From the IMG/VR virus record IMGVR_UViG_3300010148_003001, positions 1-21,940 of that record: a stretch of 21,940 nucleotides of DNA; one strand, 5' to 3'. Below are positions 13,878-21,940 of this stretch, one piece after another. Origin of the DNA: a virus. The translations under genes and the position numbers were made by a program. The notes under the pieces are model-generated. The model was not told the origin of the DNA and searched no databases. It saw nothing but the letters and a program-made list of their open reading frames with translations. Position 1 is the first letter of the stretch. Every line of letters begins with the position of its first letter.

Positions 13878-14252
13878 ATGTCACAAGGCACGAAATACAA
13901 TTCAGCAGAAGTACAGTCAGGCACACCAAGTTTGACTGCAACATCTGCAAAGTATCAGTTTATTGATCCAGCAGGAGGAAATAAAAATTGTGATCTTCCT
14001 GACTTAAGAGATCATACTAATGATGCGACTTCTGGTACGGGTACAGTTGGTACAGATCTTTATGCAGATCACAGTTCTGGAAGTTTTGTAATTAGCAATA
14101 CAGCTGACGCTTCAGAAATAATTACAATTAGAGGATGGAATGGTTCTAGCACAACTGGAACTATCTGTACTCCAACACAAAATGAAACTGCCATTTTAAC
14201 ATGGACAGGTTCAACTAATGGTTGGATCGGAATCGCTGGTTCTGACGCATAA
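13878..14252 (+). CDS. Beta-rich surface-type protein, possible capsid decoration (124 aa)
   Basis: This 124-residue protein starts 3 nt after the previous stop, with AGGAG 8 nt before the ATG. It is rich in Thr, Ser, Gly and Asn with alternating hydrophobics (FVISNTADASEIITIRGWNG; ICTPTQNETAILTWTGSTNG), a pattern of short beta strands and turns as in decoration or fibre-knob proteins. There are few Lys and Arg residues and no signal peptide. It lies among head genes and just before a long RNA hairpin that closes this gene block. A capsid decoration protein is my best guess on composition and position; a small tail accessory protein is the alternative. Confidence 0.7.
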   Translation: MSQGTKYNSAEVQSGTPSLTATSAKYQFIDPAGGNKNCDLPDLRDHTNDATSGTGTVGTDLYADHSSGSFVISNTADASEIITIRGWNGSSTTGTICTPTQNETAILTWTGSTNGWIGIAGSDA

Positions 14253-14266
14253 ACAAATGAATAGTT

Positions 14267-14325
14267 GATAGGGTGAGGTTTAAACAATAACTAGATTATT
14301 TAATTTAGAACTTCCTCACCTTATC
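14267..14325 (+). promoter_or_regulatory. Long composite RNA hairpin between late gene blocks
   Basis: GATAGGGTGAGG (14267-14278) pairs with CCTCACCTTATC (14314-14325) over 12 bp with one G-U. In the loop, CTAGATT (14291-14297) pairs with AATTTAG (14302-14308) over 7 bp with one G-U. Both wobbles would be A-C mismatches on the minus strand, so the structure belongs to the rightward mRNA. No T-run follows; instead the binding site AAAGGAGAG (14327-14335) of the next gene does. It is more likely an RNase III type processing or stabilising site, or a translation control, than a terminator. Confidence 0.55.
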
Positions 14326-14338
14326 TAAAGGAGAGAAG

Positions 14339-14638
14339 ATGGCATTTGGACATCAAAAATTAACTGTATCTACTGCTACAGGGCTTACAGTACCAACAGA
14401 TGTAAACTATGCAATAATGTCGGTTGAAACTGGAGCTATGAGAGTGAGAGTAGATGGCACAAACCCTACTGACGCAATCGGGTTTCTTGTAAGTGCTGGT
14501 CAAGAACTTAAAGTTTTTGGAGAAGATCAACTTAAAAATCTTAAAATGATTAGGGTAACATCTGATAGTGCAGTTTTAAATATACAATATGGACTAACAA
14601 GTCACGATATTGACCACAGAATAGACATCAATGGGTAA
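14339..14638 (+). CDS. Small beta-rich protein, unknown function (99 aa)
   Basis: This 99-residue protein has the strong site AAAGGAGAG before its ATG, placed right behind the long hairpin, so its translation may depend on that structure. The sequence alternates hydrophobic and polar residues (HQKLTVSTATGLTVP; YAIMSVETGAMRVRVDGTNP; MIRVTSDSAVLNIQYGL), typical of a small beta sandwich. Short beta-barrel proteins like this occur in phages as head-tail or decoration proteins. The family cannot be named. It overlaps the next gene by 8 nt. Confidence 0.7.
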   Translation: MAFGHQKLTVSTATGLTVPTDVNYAIMSVETGAMRVRVDGTNPTDAIGFLVSAGQELKVFGEDQLKNLKMIRVTSDSAVLNIQYGLTSHDIDHRIDING

Positions 14639-15095
14639 GTATACTAAGTCTAACAAAAACAATATTTTTAGAGATAAACCTGAGATTACTGTTTCAGAAC
14701 ATGAAGTAGTAAAGAATGGTAGAAAACTTAAGATGGTCATACCTGAAGGTAAGATTGGTTATGGAGATGTTGAATCACATGCACAGATGGCAGGTGACTT
14801 AGCAACAAAACATAGCGATGATACTAAAGCAGGTCAAAAGGCATACGAAGAGGTTAGAAAACACAGAGATACAGAGAAAGGGTCTACTGTCTATGAGAAC
14901 CGATTACGTATGGCGGAGCGTAAAATGCGAAGCAGAATGTCAATGATGAATATGTTTAACATTGTTGACCCTGCAACTGGCAAAGTAGTTGCTCAAGATA
15001 TTTTATTTATGAAAACAGAAAAGAGTGGACTACAAAGACCACTTAAAATTAGAGTTGACCTAGAAACAGGCAAAACAACGGAGATACCAGTATAG
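14631..15095 (+). CDS. Unknown protein before the adaptor gene (154 aa)
   Basis: This 154-residue protein overlaps its upstream neighbour by 8 nt and ends in TAGTG, sharing a base with the next GTG start. The N-terminus is basic and polar, the middle is a long charged helix (about 65-105, KAYEEVRKHRDTEKGS and RLRMAERKMRSRMSMM), and the end is beta-like (FNIVDPATGKVVAQDILFMK to LETGKTTEIPV). There is no signal or membrane segment. It lies directly before the adaptor gene and may be a neck or assembly factor, but this is inference from position. Confidence 0.7.
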   Translation: MGKYTKSNKNNIFRDKPEITVSEHEVVKNGRKLKMVIPEGKIGYGDVESHAQMAGDLATKHSDDTKAGQKAYEEVRKHRDTEKGSTVYENRLRMAERKMRSRMSMMNMFNIVDPATGKVVAQDILFMKTEKSGLQRPLKIRVDLETGKTTEIPV

Positions 15096-16396
15096 TGGCA
15101 ACAACTTCATTAAATACAATGCTACCTGCATTTGGTAGAACTATTGGTGCATTTATAGGATCATTTACAACTACAACTGCTATTGCAGCAAACACATCAG
15201 TTGTCTCAACAGAGCTTACAGACTCTGGATTTAATAATGATGATTCACTTAATGACACGTTTATTAAGATTACAAGTGCTAATAATCATGATACTGTAAG
15301 GCGTGTAACAGACTATACAGCTAGTTCTGGAACAATTACTGTATCAGGTACTGCTTTAACATCAGATAGTAGCACACAAGCTACATTTGAGCTTTACAGA
15401 TATGATCCTGATCAGTTACGTGACACATTAAATGACGCAAGACTACAATCATTTCCAAGACTATATCAAGAAATACTAGATAGAACTACAACTGGTGCAG
15501 TAAATGTACCAAGGTATCCAAGACCATCTACTATACCTCAAAACTTTGTAAGACAAATATATGAAGAAACAAGAATAGAAGTTAAAACATTTGCTAATAA
15601 TTTAGTGTCTACTCTTAATTGTGATTTTGAAAACTCAACTATAAGCACAGACTGGGCTACGTCAAATATTACTTTGGTAGCAGAATCAGACACAACAACA
15701 CCAGATAACTGGGTTGTTTTTGAAGGAAGTCAATCTGGTAAATGTACAGTTGCTGCATCAAATGTAGGAACTTTATTGCAAACAGTACCATCAAGCACTA
15801 ACTATGTTGGTGAAGAAATAAATATGGGTATCTGGGTATATAGTAAAACAGCATCAAGAATATCTGCAGCTATACAGCTTGATAGTGGTACAGTATCTAC
15901 AAGTTCCGCAACACATAGCGGTAATGGTTGGGAAAGACTTACACACTCCCTGGTAGCTGACGGTGTTAGCAGTACAATTAAGTGTGGTGTTCAGGTAAGT
16001 AGTGGTACTGCATTTGTATTTTATGCAGATCAGCTTCTTGTAACAGCAGGATTTACAAATATACCTCAGATTCTTGGTAATAGAATTACTACATGGAGAG
16101 AAGAAGGCAATGATATTGTTTTATTGCAAGGAGCAGTTGGTGACAGGAATATACTTGTAAGAGGCATGGGACACTTGTCACCTGTATCTTCTGGTTCAGA
16201 TACTATGGAAATAGATGAAAGGCAAGCAAGGTATTTATATCATGTTGCCGCATCATTGTGGTTCCAACAAGATATTGATCAGTTAGATGTATCTGATTTA
16301 AATGCTGCACAAAGAAGATATACACATTTTGCTAATTTAGTTGCACAGAATCATGGTGCAATGGCACCAATTACGTTATACAAAGGTGTTGTATAG
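15095..16396 (+). CDS. Tail adaptor / neck protein with an inserted jelly-roll domain
   Basis: This 433-residue protein starts at a GTG overlapping the previous stop. Residues about 28-103 form a beta domain. A helical adaptor-like part follows (DPDQLRDTLNDARLQSFPRL, about 104-123, continuing to 170) and resumes near 370-425 (IDERQARYLYHVAASLWF). This split helical unit resembles the proteins that sit under the portal in short-tailed phages. Between the halves, about 175-318, lies a typical carbohydrate-binding jelly roll: CDFENSTISTDW at its start, SGKCTVAAS, then Y.G..I...IWVYS, NGWERLTHSL, and AFVFYADQLLV at the end, in the order seen in CBM4/9-like modules. The domain may bind glycans or only decorate the neck. 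The gene precedes the nozzle gene with a 1-nt overlap. The adaptor role is probable and the jelly roll likely; both are read by eye. Confidence 0.65.
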   Translation: MATTSLNTMLPAFGRTIGAFIGSFTTTTAIAANTSVVSTELTDSGFNNDDSLNDTFIKITSANNHDTVRRVTDYTASSGTITVSGTALTSDSSTQATFELYRYDPDQLRDTLNDARLQSFPRLYQEILDRTTTGAVNVPRYPRPSTIPQNFVRQIYEETRIEVKTFANNLVSTLNCDFENSTISTDWATSNITLVAESDTTTPDNWVVFEGSQSGKCTVAASNVGTLLQTVPSSTNYVGEEINMGIWVYSKTASRISAAIQLDSGTVSTSSATHSGNGWERLTHSLVADGVSSTIKCGVQVSSGTAFVFYADQLLVTAGFTNIPQILGNRITTWREEGNDIVLLQGAVGDRNILVRGMGHLSPVSSGSDTMEIDERQARYLYHVAASLWFQQDIDQLDVSDLNAAQRRYTHFANLVAQNHGAMAPITLYKGVV

Positions 16397-18891
16397 TGGC
16401 TACGTCTCCTTATAGTTCAGATATAGTTCTTAGTAAAACAGATGGTTCTACTAATAAAATTGGTTTAAAGTTATTTAGAGACGCACCTAATGTGCCTGGC
16501 GGATGGAGAATAGATCATGTATCTCCTGCACCACCAAGGCAAGCGTCTGACTCTGCAAACTATCAACAACAATCACCTGACATTGGTTTAGTATTAGATC
16601 AGGACTCATGGCACAGAGGCTTTGGGCTATCAACATTTTCTAGATTTGGTACAGCTACTGAATCAAACAGAGCAAGAGCAAGATATGGTTATTCTGATGG
16701 AGTTCTTGGTATGTTTAGAAACGAACTTGTGCTTGGATATTTACAGGATGAAACTGATGTACTTATAAGAAATGGTAGGTTTGAACAGCTTGCAAGTGAT
16801 AGTTCTTTTGATTTAACAGACTACGATACAAATAATGCATCCCTTGCATCTCAAACAACTTATGTAAAAAATGGTAACCGTGGTGGACAAATAACAGCAA
16901 CATCAAATGGTGGATATATAGAACAAACTATTAACAGTCCAACTTTATTTCAAAGCAAAAAAGTATTTGCTCATGTATATCTTAGAAGAATATCAGGATC
17001 AGGTAATGCAAAGATACAGATTGTAGACTCTGCAGCTACAGCATCAGGTGATGAAATTACAGAGACATCAGCATTTACTGCATCACAAACAAGTATTACT
17101 GTTGACGGAAGCGCATCAAGTCTTAAGGTAAGAATAACTTTGTCTACAAGTGGAGATGTTTTTGCTATTGATGATTTAGCATTCTTTCCTGAAGGCGGTG
17201 CAACTTGGACTGAACCGCAAGAATTTGCTGATAATATTTATGCGGCTTGTGGCAGAGCAATTTATAAGTGGGATGATGGTAATGAAATATGGAACGCAGT
17301 TTATATAGATAGTGCCTACACAATTACAGATTTAATTAGTTTTGATGGTGCATTGTATGCTGGCAGAGGTACAAGTGCAAACTATTTAAGAAGCACTAAT
17401 GGAACAACATGGGCAAACCCTTCTACAAATACTGGTAATAATAGATTTGCTGAGTTTTTTACAAGAGCAAGAAACGCAAGTGGAGACTTTGCATTATTTA
17501 AAAGTAGGACTAATCAAATATCTATATCTACAGACCCTAGCGACACAGCTAATTTTGGTAGCGAAATACAATGTGGTGATAGTGACAGAGACATTACTAA
17601 TTTATTTTCTGCTAACGATAGGTTGTATGTTGGTAGAGAAGATGGCTTATTTCAATATTCAAGAAGCACAAACAAATTTTTAGATTTACAACCTGAAGCA
17701 AACTTGTTTCCTGATGATGCAAACTTTAAAGCTGCACAAGGAAGGTCAGGCGCAATATTTGCAGGTGGTGGTGACCAAGCATTTTTTAGAATAGATGTAG
17801 GTAACTTTGATGGTGCTTATGTCTTTACAGATTTATCATATATTTTTAAGGCTCCTGCATTTAGAGGATTTGGAGGTCGTGTAACTGCACTAACACAAGA
17901 CAGGAATAATCTGTTTGTCGCACTAGCAGATGATTTAGCGTCTGAGAGTTCAGGTTTCCCATACACTTTTCCGTACTCTTTTTCAGGAGCCAACGTATCT
18001 AGAACAATTAAATTGTTGTCTGTACGTACACAACAAGAAGAACCTGGCAGTCCATCAGAAGATGTGCCTCATACACTAGCTAGTTTTGAGGTATCTGATA
18101 TTAATGCTATGGGTAAATTTAAAGGATCAGAAAGAACAAGTTTGTTTTGTTTAGGTAATTTAATTAATGATGACTCATCTGATAGCAATAACAACAAAGA
18201 GCCTAGAGCTTTTAGAATAAGAATGCCTATAAGAAACGAAAACCCTGCATTAAACTCTGTTATTGAACACAGACTTACTGGAGAGTTTTATACACCTTAT
18301 GTTAACTTTAACTATCCTGATATAAACAAATCAGCAATCAAGCTAACTTTAACTGGTCAAAATTTATCATCAAGTAAAAATGTGCAAATATTTTATAAAG
18401 TAGATGATGATACAGATAACGACAATATAGGTTGGAATACGTTTGGCACAGGTACATTTACATCAAGTGGTCAAACTATAGCTGGTGATTTTTCATCTGC
18501 ACTTATTAACTTTGACCGTATTAGATTTAAACTAATATTTACTACAGATGACATAGCAGTATCTCCTAGAATAAACTCACTTGTATTTCATGCGGCATGG
18601 AATCCTATTGATTATAGAAGATGGACTGCTGTGATAAAAATGTCTGACAAAAGATCTTTACAACTACGAAGAGTAAGAAATACTGGTGTACTATCAACAG
18701 ATATAGGTACATTAGAAACATTAAGAAAAGAACCGTTTGTACAACTGCAAGATCCAGATGGTACAACGCATTTTGTAAATTTAAAATATAGCGATGCATT
18801 AACATCATCAAGAGTTTACGCAACACGTGGGGTTGCACCAGACCAAACAAGATTGTTAACATTAGAAATGACGGAGGTCAAAACATCATGA
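16396..18891 (+). CDS. Tail nozzle-like protein with jelly roll and beta-propeller (831 aa)
   Basis: This 831-residue protein starts at a GTG sharing a base with the adaptor stop. Residues 1-122 are a beta-rich start (GLVLDQDSWHRGFGLSTFSR). Residues about 124-265 form a second jelly roll of the carbohydrate-binding type (LIRNGRFEQLASDSSFDL at its start, KNGNRGGQITATSN, then VFAHVYLRR, and DVFAIDDLAFFPEG at its end). From about 272 to 525 come repeated propeller-like blades: NIYAACGRAIYKWDDGNEIW, ISFDGALYAGRG, ANDRLYVGREDGLFQYSRST, GRSGAIFAGGGDQAFF, ALTQDRNNLFVALADD. The rest (about 545-831) is beta-rich. Tail nozzle proteins of T7-like phages (gp12, about 790 residues) carry a propeller and follow the adaptor gene, so size, fold look and order agree. 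A host-surface-binding tail protein is the alternative. It overlaps the next gene by 4 nt (ATGA). Confidence 0.65.
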   Translation: MATSPYSSDIVLSKTDGSTNKIGLKLFRDAPNVPGGWRIDHVSPAPPRQASDSANYQQQSPDIGLVLDQDSWHRGFGLSTFSRFGTATESNRARARYGYSDGVLGMFRNELVLGYLQDETDVLIRNGRFEQLASDSSFDLTDYDTNNASLASQTTYVKNGNRGGQITATSNGGYIEQTINSPTLFQSKKVFAHVYLRRISGSGNAKIQIVDSAATASGDEITETSAFTASQTSITVDGSASSLKVRITLSTSGDVFAIDDLAFFPEGGATWTEPQEFADNIYAACGRAIYKWDDGNEIWNAVYIDSAYTITDLISFDGALYAGRGTSANYLRSTNGTTWANPSTNTGNNRFAEFFTRARNASGDFALFKSRTNQISISTDPSDTANFGSEIQCGDSDRDITNLFSANDRLYVGREDGLFQYSRSTNKFLDLQPEANLFPDDANFKAAQGRSGAIFAGGGDQAFFRIDVGNFDGAYVFTDLSYIFKAPAFRGFGGRVTALTQDRNNLFVALADDLASESSGFPYTFPYSFSGANVSRTIKLLSVRTQQEEPGSPSEDVPHTLASFEVSDINAMGKFKGSERTSLFCLGNLINDDSSDSNNNKEPRAFRIRMPIRNENPALNSVIEHRLTGEFYTPYVNFNYPDINKSAIKLTLTGQNLSSSKNVQIFYKVDDDTDNDNIGWNTFGTGTFTSSGQTIAGDFSSALINFDRIRFKLIFTTDDIAVSPRINSLVFHAAWNPIDYRRWTAVIKMSDKRSLQLRRVRNTGVLSTDIGTLETLRKEPFVQLQDPDGTTHFVNLKYSDALTSSRVYATRGVAPDQTRLLTLEMTEVKTS

Positions 18892-21092
18892 GCAATGAGT
18901 TTCAACATAAATCGGTAGGAAGTCAGATGACTCAGACCGAGTACGAGCATACTGACGGAACAGGACATATATTTGATAGCCAAGCTACAGGAGATATACC
19001 TTATGCTGATTCTTCTACAGTTTTAAAAAGACTTGGTATAGGTAGCACAGGGCAAGTGTTAGAAGTAAGTAGTGGTAAACCAGCATGGACAAATACTATT
19101 TATAATACTGGATTAATTTTAGGTTATGGTGCATCTGATGCCACGATTAACTTTGCTACTGATAATAATATTATTTTTAAAATTGATAATGCTGGTCAAA
19201 TAAAACTTACTGATGGTGCATTATTACCTGTAACAGATGATGATGTTGACCTCGGATCATCTTCTTTACAATTTAAAGATGGTTTCTTTGATGGAACACT
19301 AGAAGCTGATGCAATTACAGTTGGTGGCACAGCAGTATTAACTGGTGGTGCTGTAACATCTATAACAGCTATAACACATAACAGTCTTGTTATAGGTAGG
19401 GATGCTGACAACGATATAGATTTTGGTACAGATAACAATATTATTTTTAGAGCAGGTGCGGATGATCAAATCAAGTTAATTGATGGAGCTTTAGCACCAG
19501 TCACAGACAACGATGTTGACCTAGGTACAAGCTCACTTGAATTTAAAGACGCTTACTTTGATGGCACAGTTACTACAGATGCTTTAGCAATGGCTACAAA
19601 TACTTCAGGTAACTTACTTATTGGTACTGGTAGTGCATTTGCATCAACAGCAGTTACAGATTTATCTGCTATAACAAACATTGATAATACTGATACATTT
19701 TTAGCAATAGATGCAACTGACGGTGCATTAAAAAAAGTTGCTAGAAGCGTAGTTGTGTCAGGTCTTGCAACATCAGGTGCAATATCAAATGTAGCAGATG
19801 ATAGTGATCCACATCTTGGTGGTAATTTAGATGTGCAAACTAACTCAATTATTACTGATGCAAGTAATAGAAATATAAAATTAGCACCACATGGTACAGG
19901 TAAAGTTGAGATACAAGGTAACACAACAGGTGGTAACAACCCAGGTACTATTATTTTAAATTGTGAAGCGAATACGCATGGGCAAACGATAAAAGCACAA
20001 GCACATAGTGAAGGTGTAACTAACACTCTAACACTACCAGCAGGTGGTAACGGAGAACTTGTAAGCACAGTTGCTACACAGACACTTACTAACAAAACAT
20101 TAACAACTCCTGTAATAGCAGAGATTGATTCTCTTGGATCAGGTAGTATTACTCTTGATGCTGAAGCAAACATAGAACTAAACGCAGATGGTGGAACAAT
20201 TACATTTGCAGATGCAGGTGCATCACTAGGAACTATTACATCATCTGGGTACTCTGGTAATTCAGCAACAGCTACTAATGCTACTAATTCATCTCATGTT
20301 CTGGTTACAGATAATGAAAGCACAGATGAAAATAACTTAATTACTTTTGTTGAAGATGGTACAAGTTCTACTGGTAATGTAGGGTTAGAAATGGATGGCA
20401 ATTTAACATATAACCCAAGCACAGGCACAGTAACTGCTACAGCTTTTGCTGGAGCGTTAACTGGTAACGTAACTGGTAACGTAAGTGGTACAGCAGCTAC
20501 AGTAACTACAGGAGTTCAAAGCAACATTACTAGAACTGGGACGCTTGACACGCTTACAGTTGATAATGTAATTACAAATGGCACAACTATTGGTCATACT
20601 GATGATACAGACCTACTTACATTAGCAGATGGTTCTTTAACTCTTGCAGGTGATTTAACACTTGGTGATGATAAGACAGTAACACTTGGTAATGAAGGTC
20701 AGATTGTATTAGGTGATAACACACCAGCTAATGGTAAAGGTACAGGTTTAGTTATAAAAGGCACATTAAAGAGTGGTGTAACAGCAGGAATGGTTGTTTA
20801 TTTACATTCAGATGGAGAATATGAACACGCAGATAATGATTCAGAAGCTCACATGCCAGCAGTAGGTGTGGCTCTTGAAGATGCAGGTAGTAATAAAAAA
20901 ATATTAATATATGGTATATACAATGACACAGCACTAAGCCTGACACAAGGTGAAGAATTATATGTAACTGATGATGGTGCTGTAAGTCATACAGTTCCAG
21001 GTTCAGGGCATTTTTTACAACGAGTAGGTGTAGCATTAACAACTACAAGCGTATTGTTTATGCCAAGCCTTGATGTTATAGAACACGCATAA
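18888..21092 (+). CDS. Tail fibre protein built from marine-phage repeat modules (734 aa)
   Basis: This 734-residue protein is coupled to the nozzle gene by ATGA. The N-terminus (QMTQTEYEHTDGTGHIFDSQ, ATGDIPYA, LKRLGIGSTGQVLEV) is a module common at the start of marine phage fibres and probably anchors it. Residues 90-139 and 180-229 are a duplicated shaft unit exactly 90 residues apart (TDNNIIF, KL.DGAL.PVTD.DVDLG, SL.FKD..FDGT). The middle has QTLTNKTLTTPVIAEIDSLG, then AFAGALTGNVTGNVSGTAAT with a 12-bp DNA repeat. The last 125 residues (from GTLKSGVTAGMVVYLHSDGE) form a beta-barrel-like end also seen in such fibres. Composition is Thr, Asp, Gly, Asn and Ala rich with few Lys, Arg or Cys, typical of a trimeric fibre. 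The family call is secure; the receptor is unknown. Confidence 0.85.
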   Translation: MSNEFQHKSVGSQMTQTEYEHTDGTGHIFDSQATGDIPYADSSTVLKRLGIGSTGQVLEVSSGKPAWTNTIYNTGLILGYGASDATINFATDNNIIFKIDNAGQIKLTDGALLPVTDDDVDLGSSSLQFKDGFFDGTLEADAITVGGTAVLTGGAVTSITAITHNSLVIGRDADNDIDFGTDNNIIFRAGADDQIKLIDGALAPVTDNDVDLGTSSLEFKDAYFDGTVTTDALAMATNTSGNLLIGTGSAFASTAVTDLSAITNIDNTDTFLAIDATDGALKKVARSVVVSGLATSGAISNVADDSDPHLGGNLDVQTNSIITDASNRNIKLAPHGTGKVEIQGNTTGGNNPGTIILNCEANTHGQTIKAQAHSEGVTNTLTLPAGGNGELVSTVATQTLTNKTLTTPVIAEIDSLGSGSITLDAEANIELNADGGTITFADAGASLGTITSSGYSGNSATATNATNSSHVLVTDNESTDENNLITFVEDGTSSTGNVGLEMDGNLTYNPSTGTVTATAFAGALTGNVTGNVSGTAATVTTGVQSNITRTGTLDTLTVDNVITNGTTIGHTDDTDLLTLADGSLTLAGDLTLGDDKTVTLGNEGQIVLGDNTPANGKGTGLVIKGTLKSGVTAGMVVYLHSDGEYEHADNDSEAHMPAVGVALEDAGSNKKILIYGIYNDTALSLTQGEELYVTDDGAVSHTVPGSGHFLQRVGVALTTTSVLFMPSLDVIEHA
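19155..19574 (+). repeat. Duplicated fibre unit, 150 bp twice at 270-bp period
   Basis: Copies at 19155-19304 and 19425-19574 encode residues 90-139 and 180-229 of the fibre, in frame and without gaps relative to each other. The proteins agree at most positions (TDNNIIF, GAL.PVTD, DVDLG, FKD, FDGT) while the DNA has drifted at third positions, so the duplication is old and kept by selection. Confidence 0.8.
20458..20490 (+). repeat. 12-bp tandem repeat in the fibre gene
   Basis: TAACTGGTAACG stands twice in tandem (20458-20469, 20470-20481), followed by a diverged partial third copy to 20490. It encodes the LTGNVTGNVSG motif. In-frame 12-bp units can expand or contract by slippage, changing fibre length by four residues without a frameshift. 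Confidence 0.75.
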
Positions 21093-21940
21093 TGGCTAAT
21101 GAAATATCAAAATTAAATGGAATAGCAATAACAAGTATTACAGATGTAAATAGTATTACTGATGGGAACTTGTCTAAATTAAATGGAAAAGAGTTTACTG
21201 GTTCGTTTTCAGCAGCTTATTCTAATACATCAATAGGTTCTGCTACAACAGCAGCTAGAATTTATGATGATGAAAGAGGGGTTGGTTCTTACACTACATA
21301 CGACCCTAATACAGACCAACATATACATGTTTATGGGGATGGTGGCAATAGTTACTATGGCACAATAGATTGCATAATAAAGACTGCAAGTACATATTAC
21401 AGAGGTACTCCTTATGTATATCATAGTGGTGGTACTACTATTTTTAACATGGCTCTTTATGATGCTACTAAATCAAGACTTGTATTTGGGTTTGAAGCAT
21501 GGAGTGGAAGTTATTATCAACCATGGATTGGTACTGCAAATGTCGGTGCAAAACAAAGTTCTACAAATCCTTACGACTTTGCTTCAGGTGATTTCACAGA
21601 AACTGATAGTAGTACAAGCACAATATATAATGTAAAAGTAGCAGATGGAACTACAAGCCATATCAGGCAAATGTGTTCAAATTTTATGAGTTATAACCCA
21701 ACATACGATGTTTATATGTTTACTTACAATACAGAAAGTGGTGGCAGTAAAGGTTATGTAAAAGCATATTATTGTAATAGTGATGGAAGTTTAACTGCTG
21801 GTTCTGAAGTAGAATTTCAAGCTGGTCATCACGATAGAATGTCTTTATCAGTTTATGATGCAAATATATCAAGAACTGTTTTAATGTATAACACATCTTC
21901 ATCAGCAGGTAAGATAAGAGTTGTTAAACATACTGGTACA
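21092..21940 (+). CDS. Second tail fibre / receptor-binding type protein, 3' end missing
   Basis: An ATG sharing a base with the fibre stop (TAATG) opens a frame of 283 codons with no stop to the window edge. The N-terminus, MANEISKLNGIAITSITDVN, then NLSKLNGKEF, uses SKLNG twice, at about 5-9 and 28-32. This is a short motif typical of marine phage fibre proteins and likely an attachment element. From about 45 on the chain is rich in Tyr, Gly, Ser, Thr and Asp, with repeating blade-like pieces (YTTYDPNTDQHIHVYGDGGN; SYYQPWIGTANVGA; YNPTYDVYMFTYNTESGGS; VYDANISRTVLMYNTSSSAG). That looks like a beta-propeller or similar beta-rich receptor-binding domain. Operon position after the main fibre supports this. 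Its total length and C-terminus are unknown. Confidence 0.75.
   Translation, partial: MANEISKLNGIAITSITDVNSITDGNLSKLNGKEFTGSFSAAYSNTSIGSATTAARIYDDERGVGSYTTYDPNTDQHIHVYGDGGNSYYGTIDCIIKTASTYYRGTPYVYHSGGTTIFNMALYDATKSRLVFGFEAWSGSYYQPWIGTANVGAKQSSTNPYDFASGDFTETDSSTSTIYNVKVADGTTSHIRQMCSNFMSYNPTYDVYMFTYNTESGGSKGYVKAYYCNSDGSLTAGSEVEFQAGHHDRMSLSVYDANISRTVLMYNTSSSAGKIRVVKHTGT

Noticed and set aside
19553-20173. 206-codon antisense ORF on the minus strand
   Set aside because: It is the shadow of the Thr/Gly/Ala-rich fibre gene, whose codon composition rarely gives antisense stops; the peptide is an implausible Val/Ser/Cys/Pro mix.
1-21940. CRISPR arrays, insertion sequences, integrase or attachment site
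   Set aside because: No regularly spaced repeats, transposase or recombinase motifs, or tRNA fragments were seen.

Overview
The window is the late (structural) half of a tailed double-stranded DNA phage genome, with its left-hand control region. From the packaging genes to the right edge, every gene reads rightward and is packed with 1-8 nt overlaps or very short gaps. The order is terminase small subunit, terminase large subunit, portal, two large unidentified virion-type proteins, scaffold, major capsid protein, small head genes, adaptor, nozzle and tail fibres. I see no tail tube, tape measure, sheath, baseplate, integrase or RNA polymerase. A portal and capsid followed by a one-helical-domain adaptor and a propeller-type nozzle suggests a short-tailed (podovirus-like) virion; this is inference. 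Most of the DNA is AT-rich. The fibre modules (SQATGDI..A, LTNKTLT, GNVTGNVSG, DVDLG.SSL.FKD) are of the kind common in marine phages of cyanobacteria and SAR11-type hosts, so a phage of a marine bacterium is likely. The host cannot be named from the sequence.

Layout. 1-162: start of a leftward gene, cut by the window edge, with its own promoter (221-249) and a dyad (192-209) in its leader. 163-816: a 654-bp control region without a convincing protein gene. It holds direct repeats (376-410), GCGGT-type sites, and a GC-richer block (about 541-772) that folds into a string of strong stem-loops. Two overlapping divergent promoters end it: one reads left into the structured block, the other right into the late genes. 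817-4807: packaging module. 4809-11390: one small and two large proteins (798 and 1332 aa), perhaps internal or ejected virion proteins. 11371-14252: a promoter and 5' leader hairpin, scaffold, major capsid protein and three small genes. 14267-14325: a long composite RNA hairpin. 14339-18891: two small genes, adaptor and nozzle. 18888-21940: a repeat-built fibre and a second fibre gene cut by the right edge.

How it works together. Terminase cuts DNA and feeds it through the portal into a shell built from major capsid protein on the scaffold. The adaptor and nozzle close the portal and form the stub tail, and the fibres bind the host. The two giant proteins probably enter the head or the cell with the DNA.

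The most notable object is the 541-772 block. Its pairings fit a leftward RNA better than a rightward one: two positions are G-U on the leftward transcript but A-C mismatches on the other strand. A sigma70-like promoter sits exactly at its 5' edge and physically overlaps the late-operon promoter. This looks like an undescribed phage noncoding RNA or leader coupled to a transcriptional switch. All structures here were found by eye; no folding program or database search was run.
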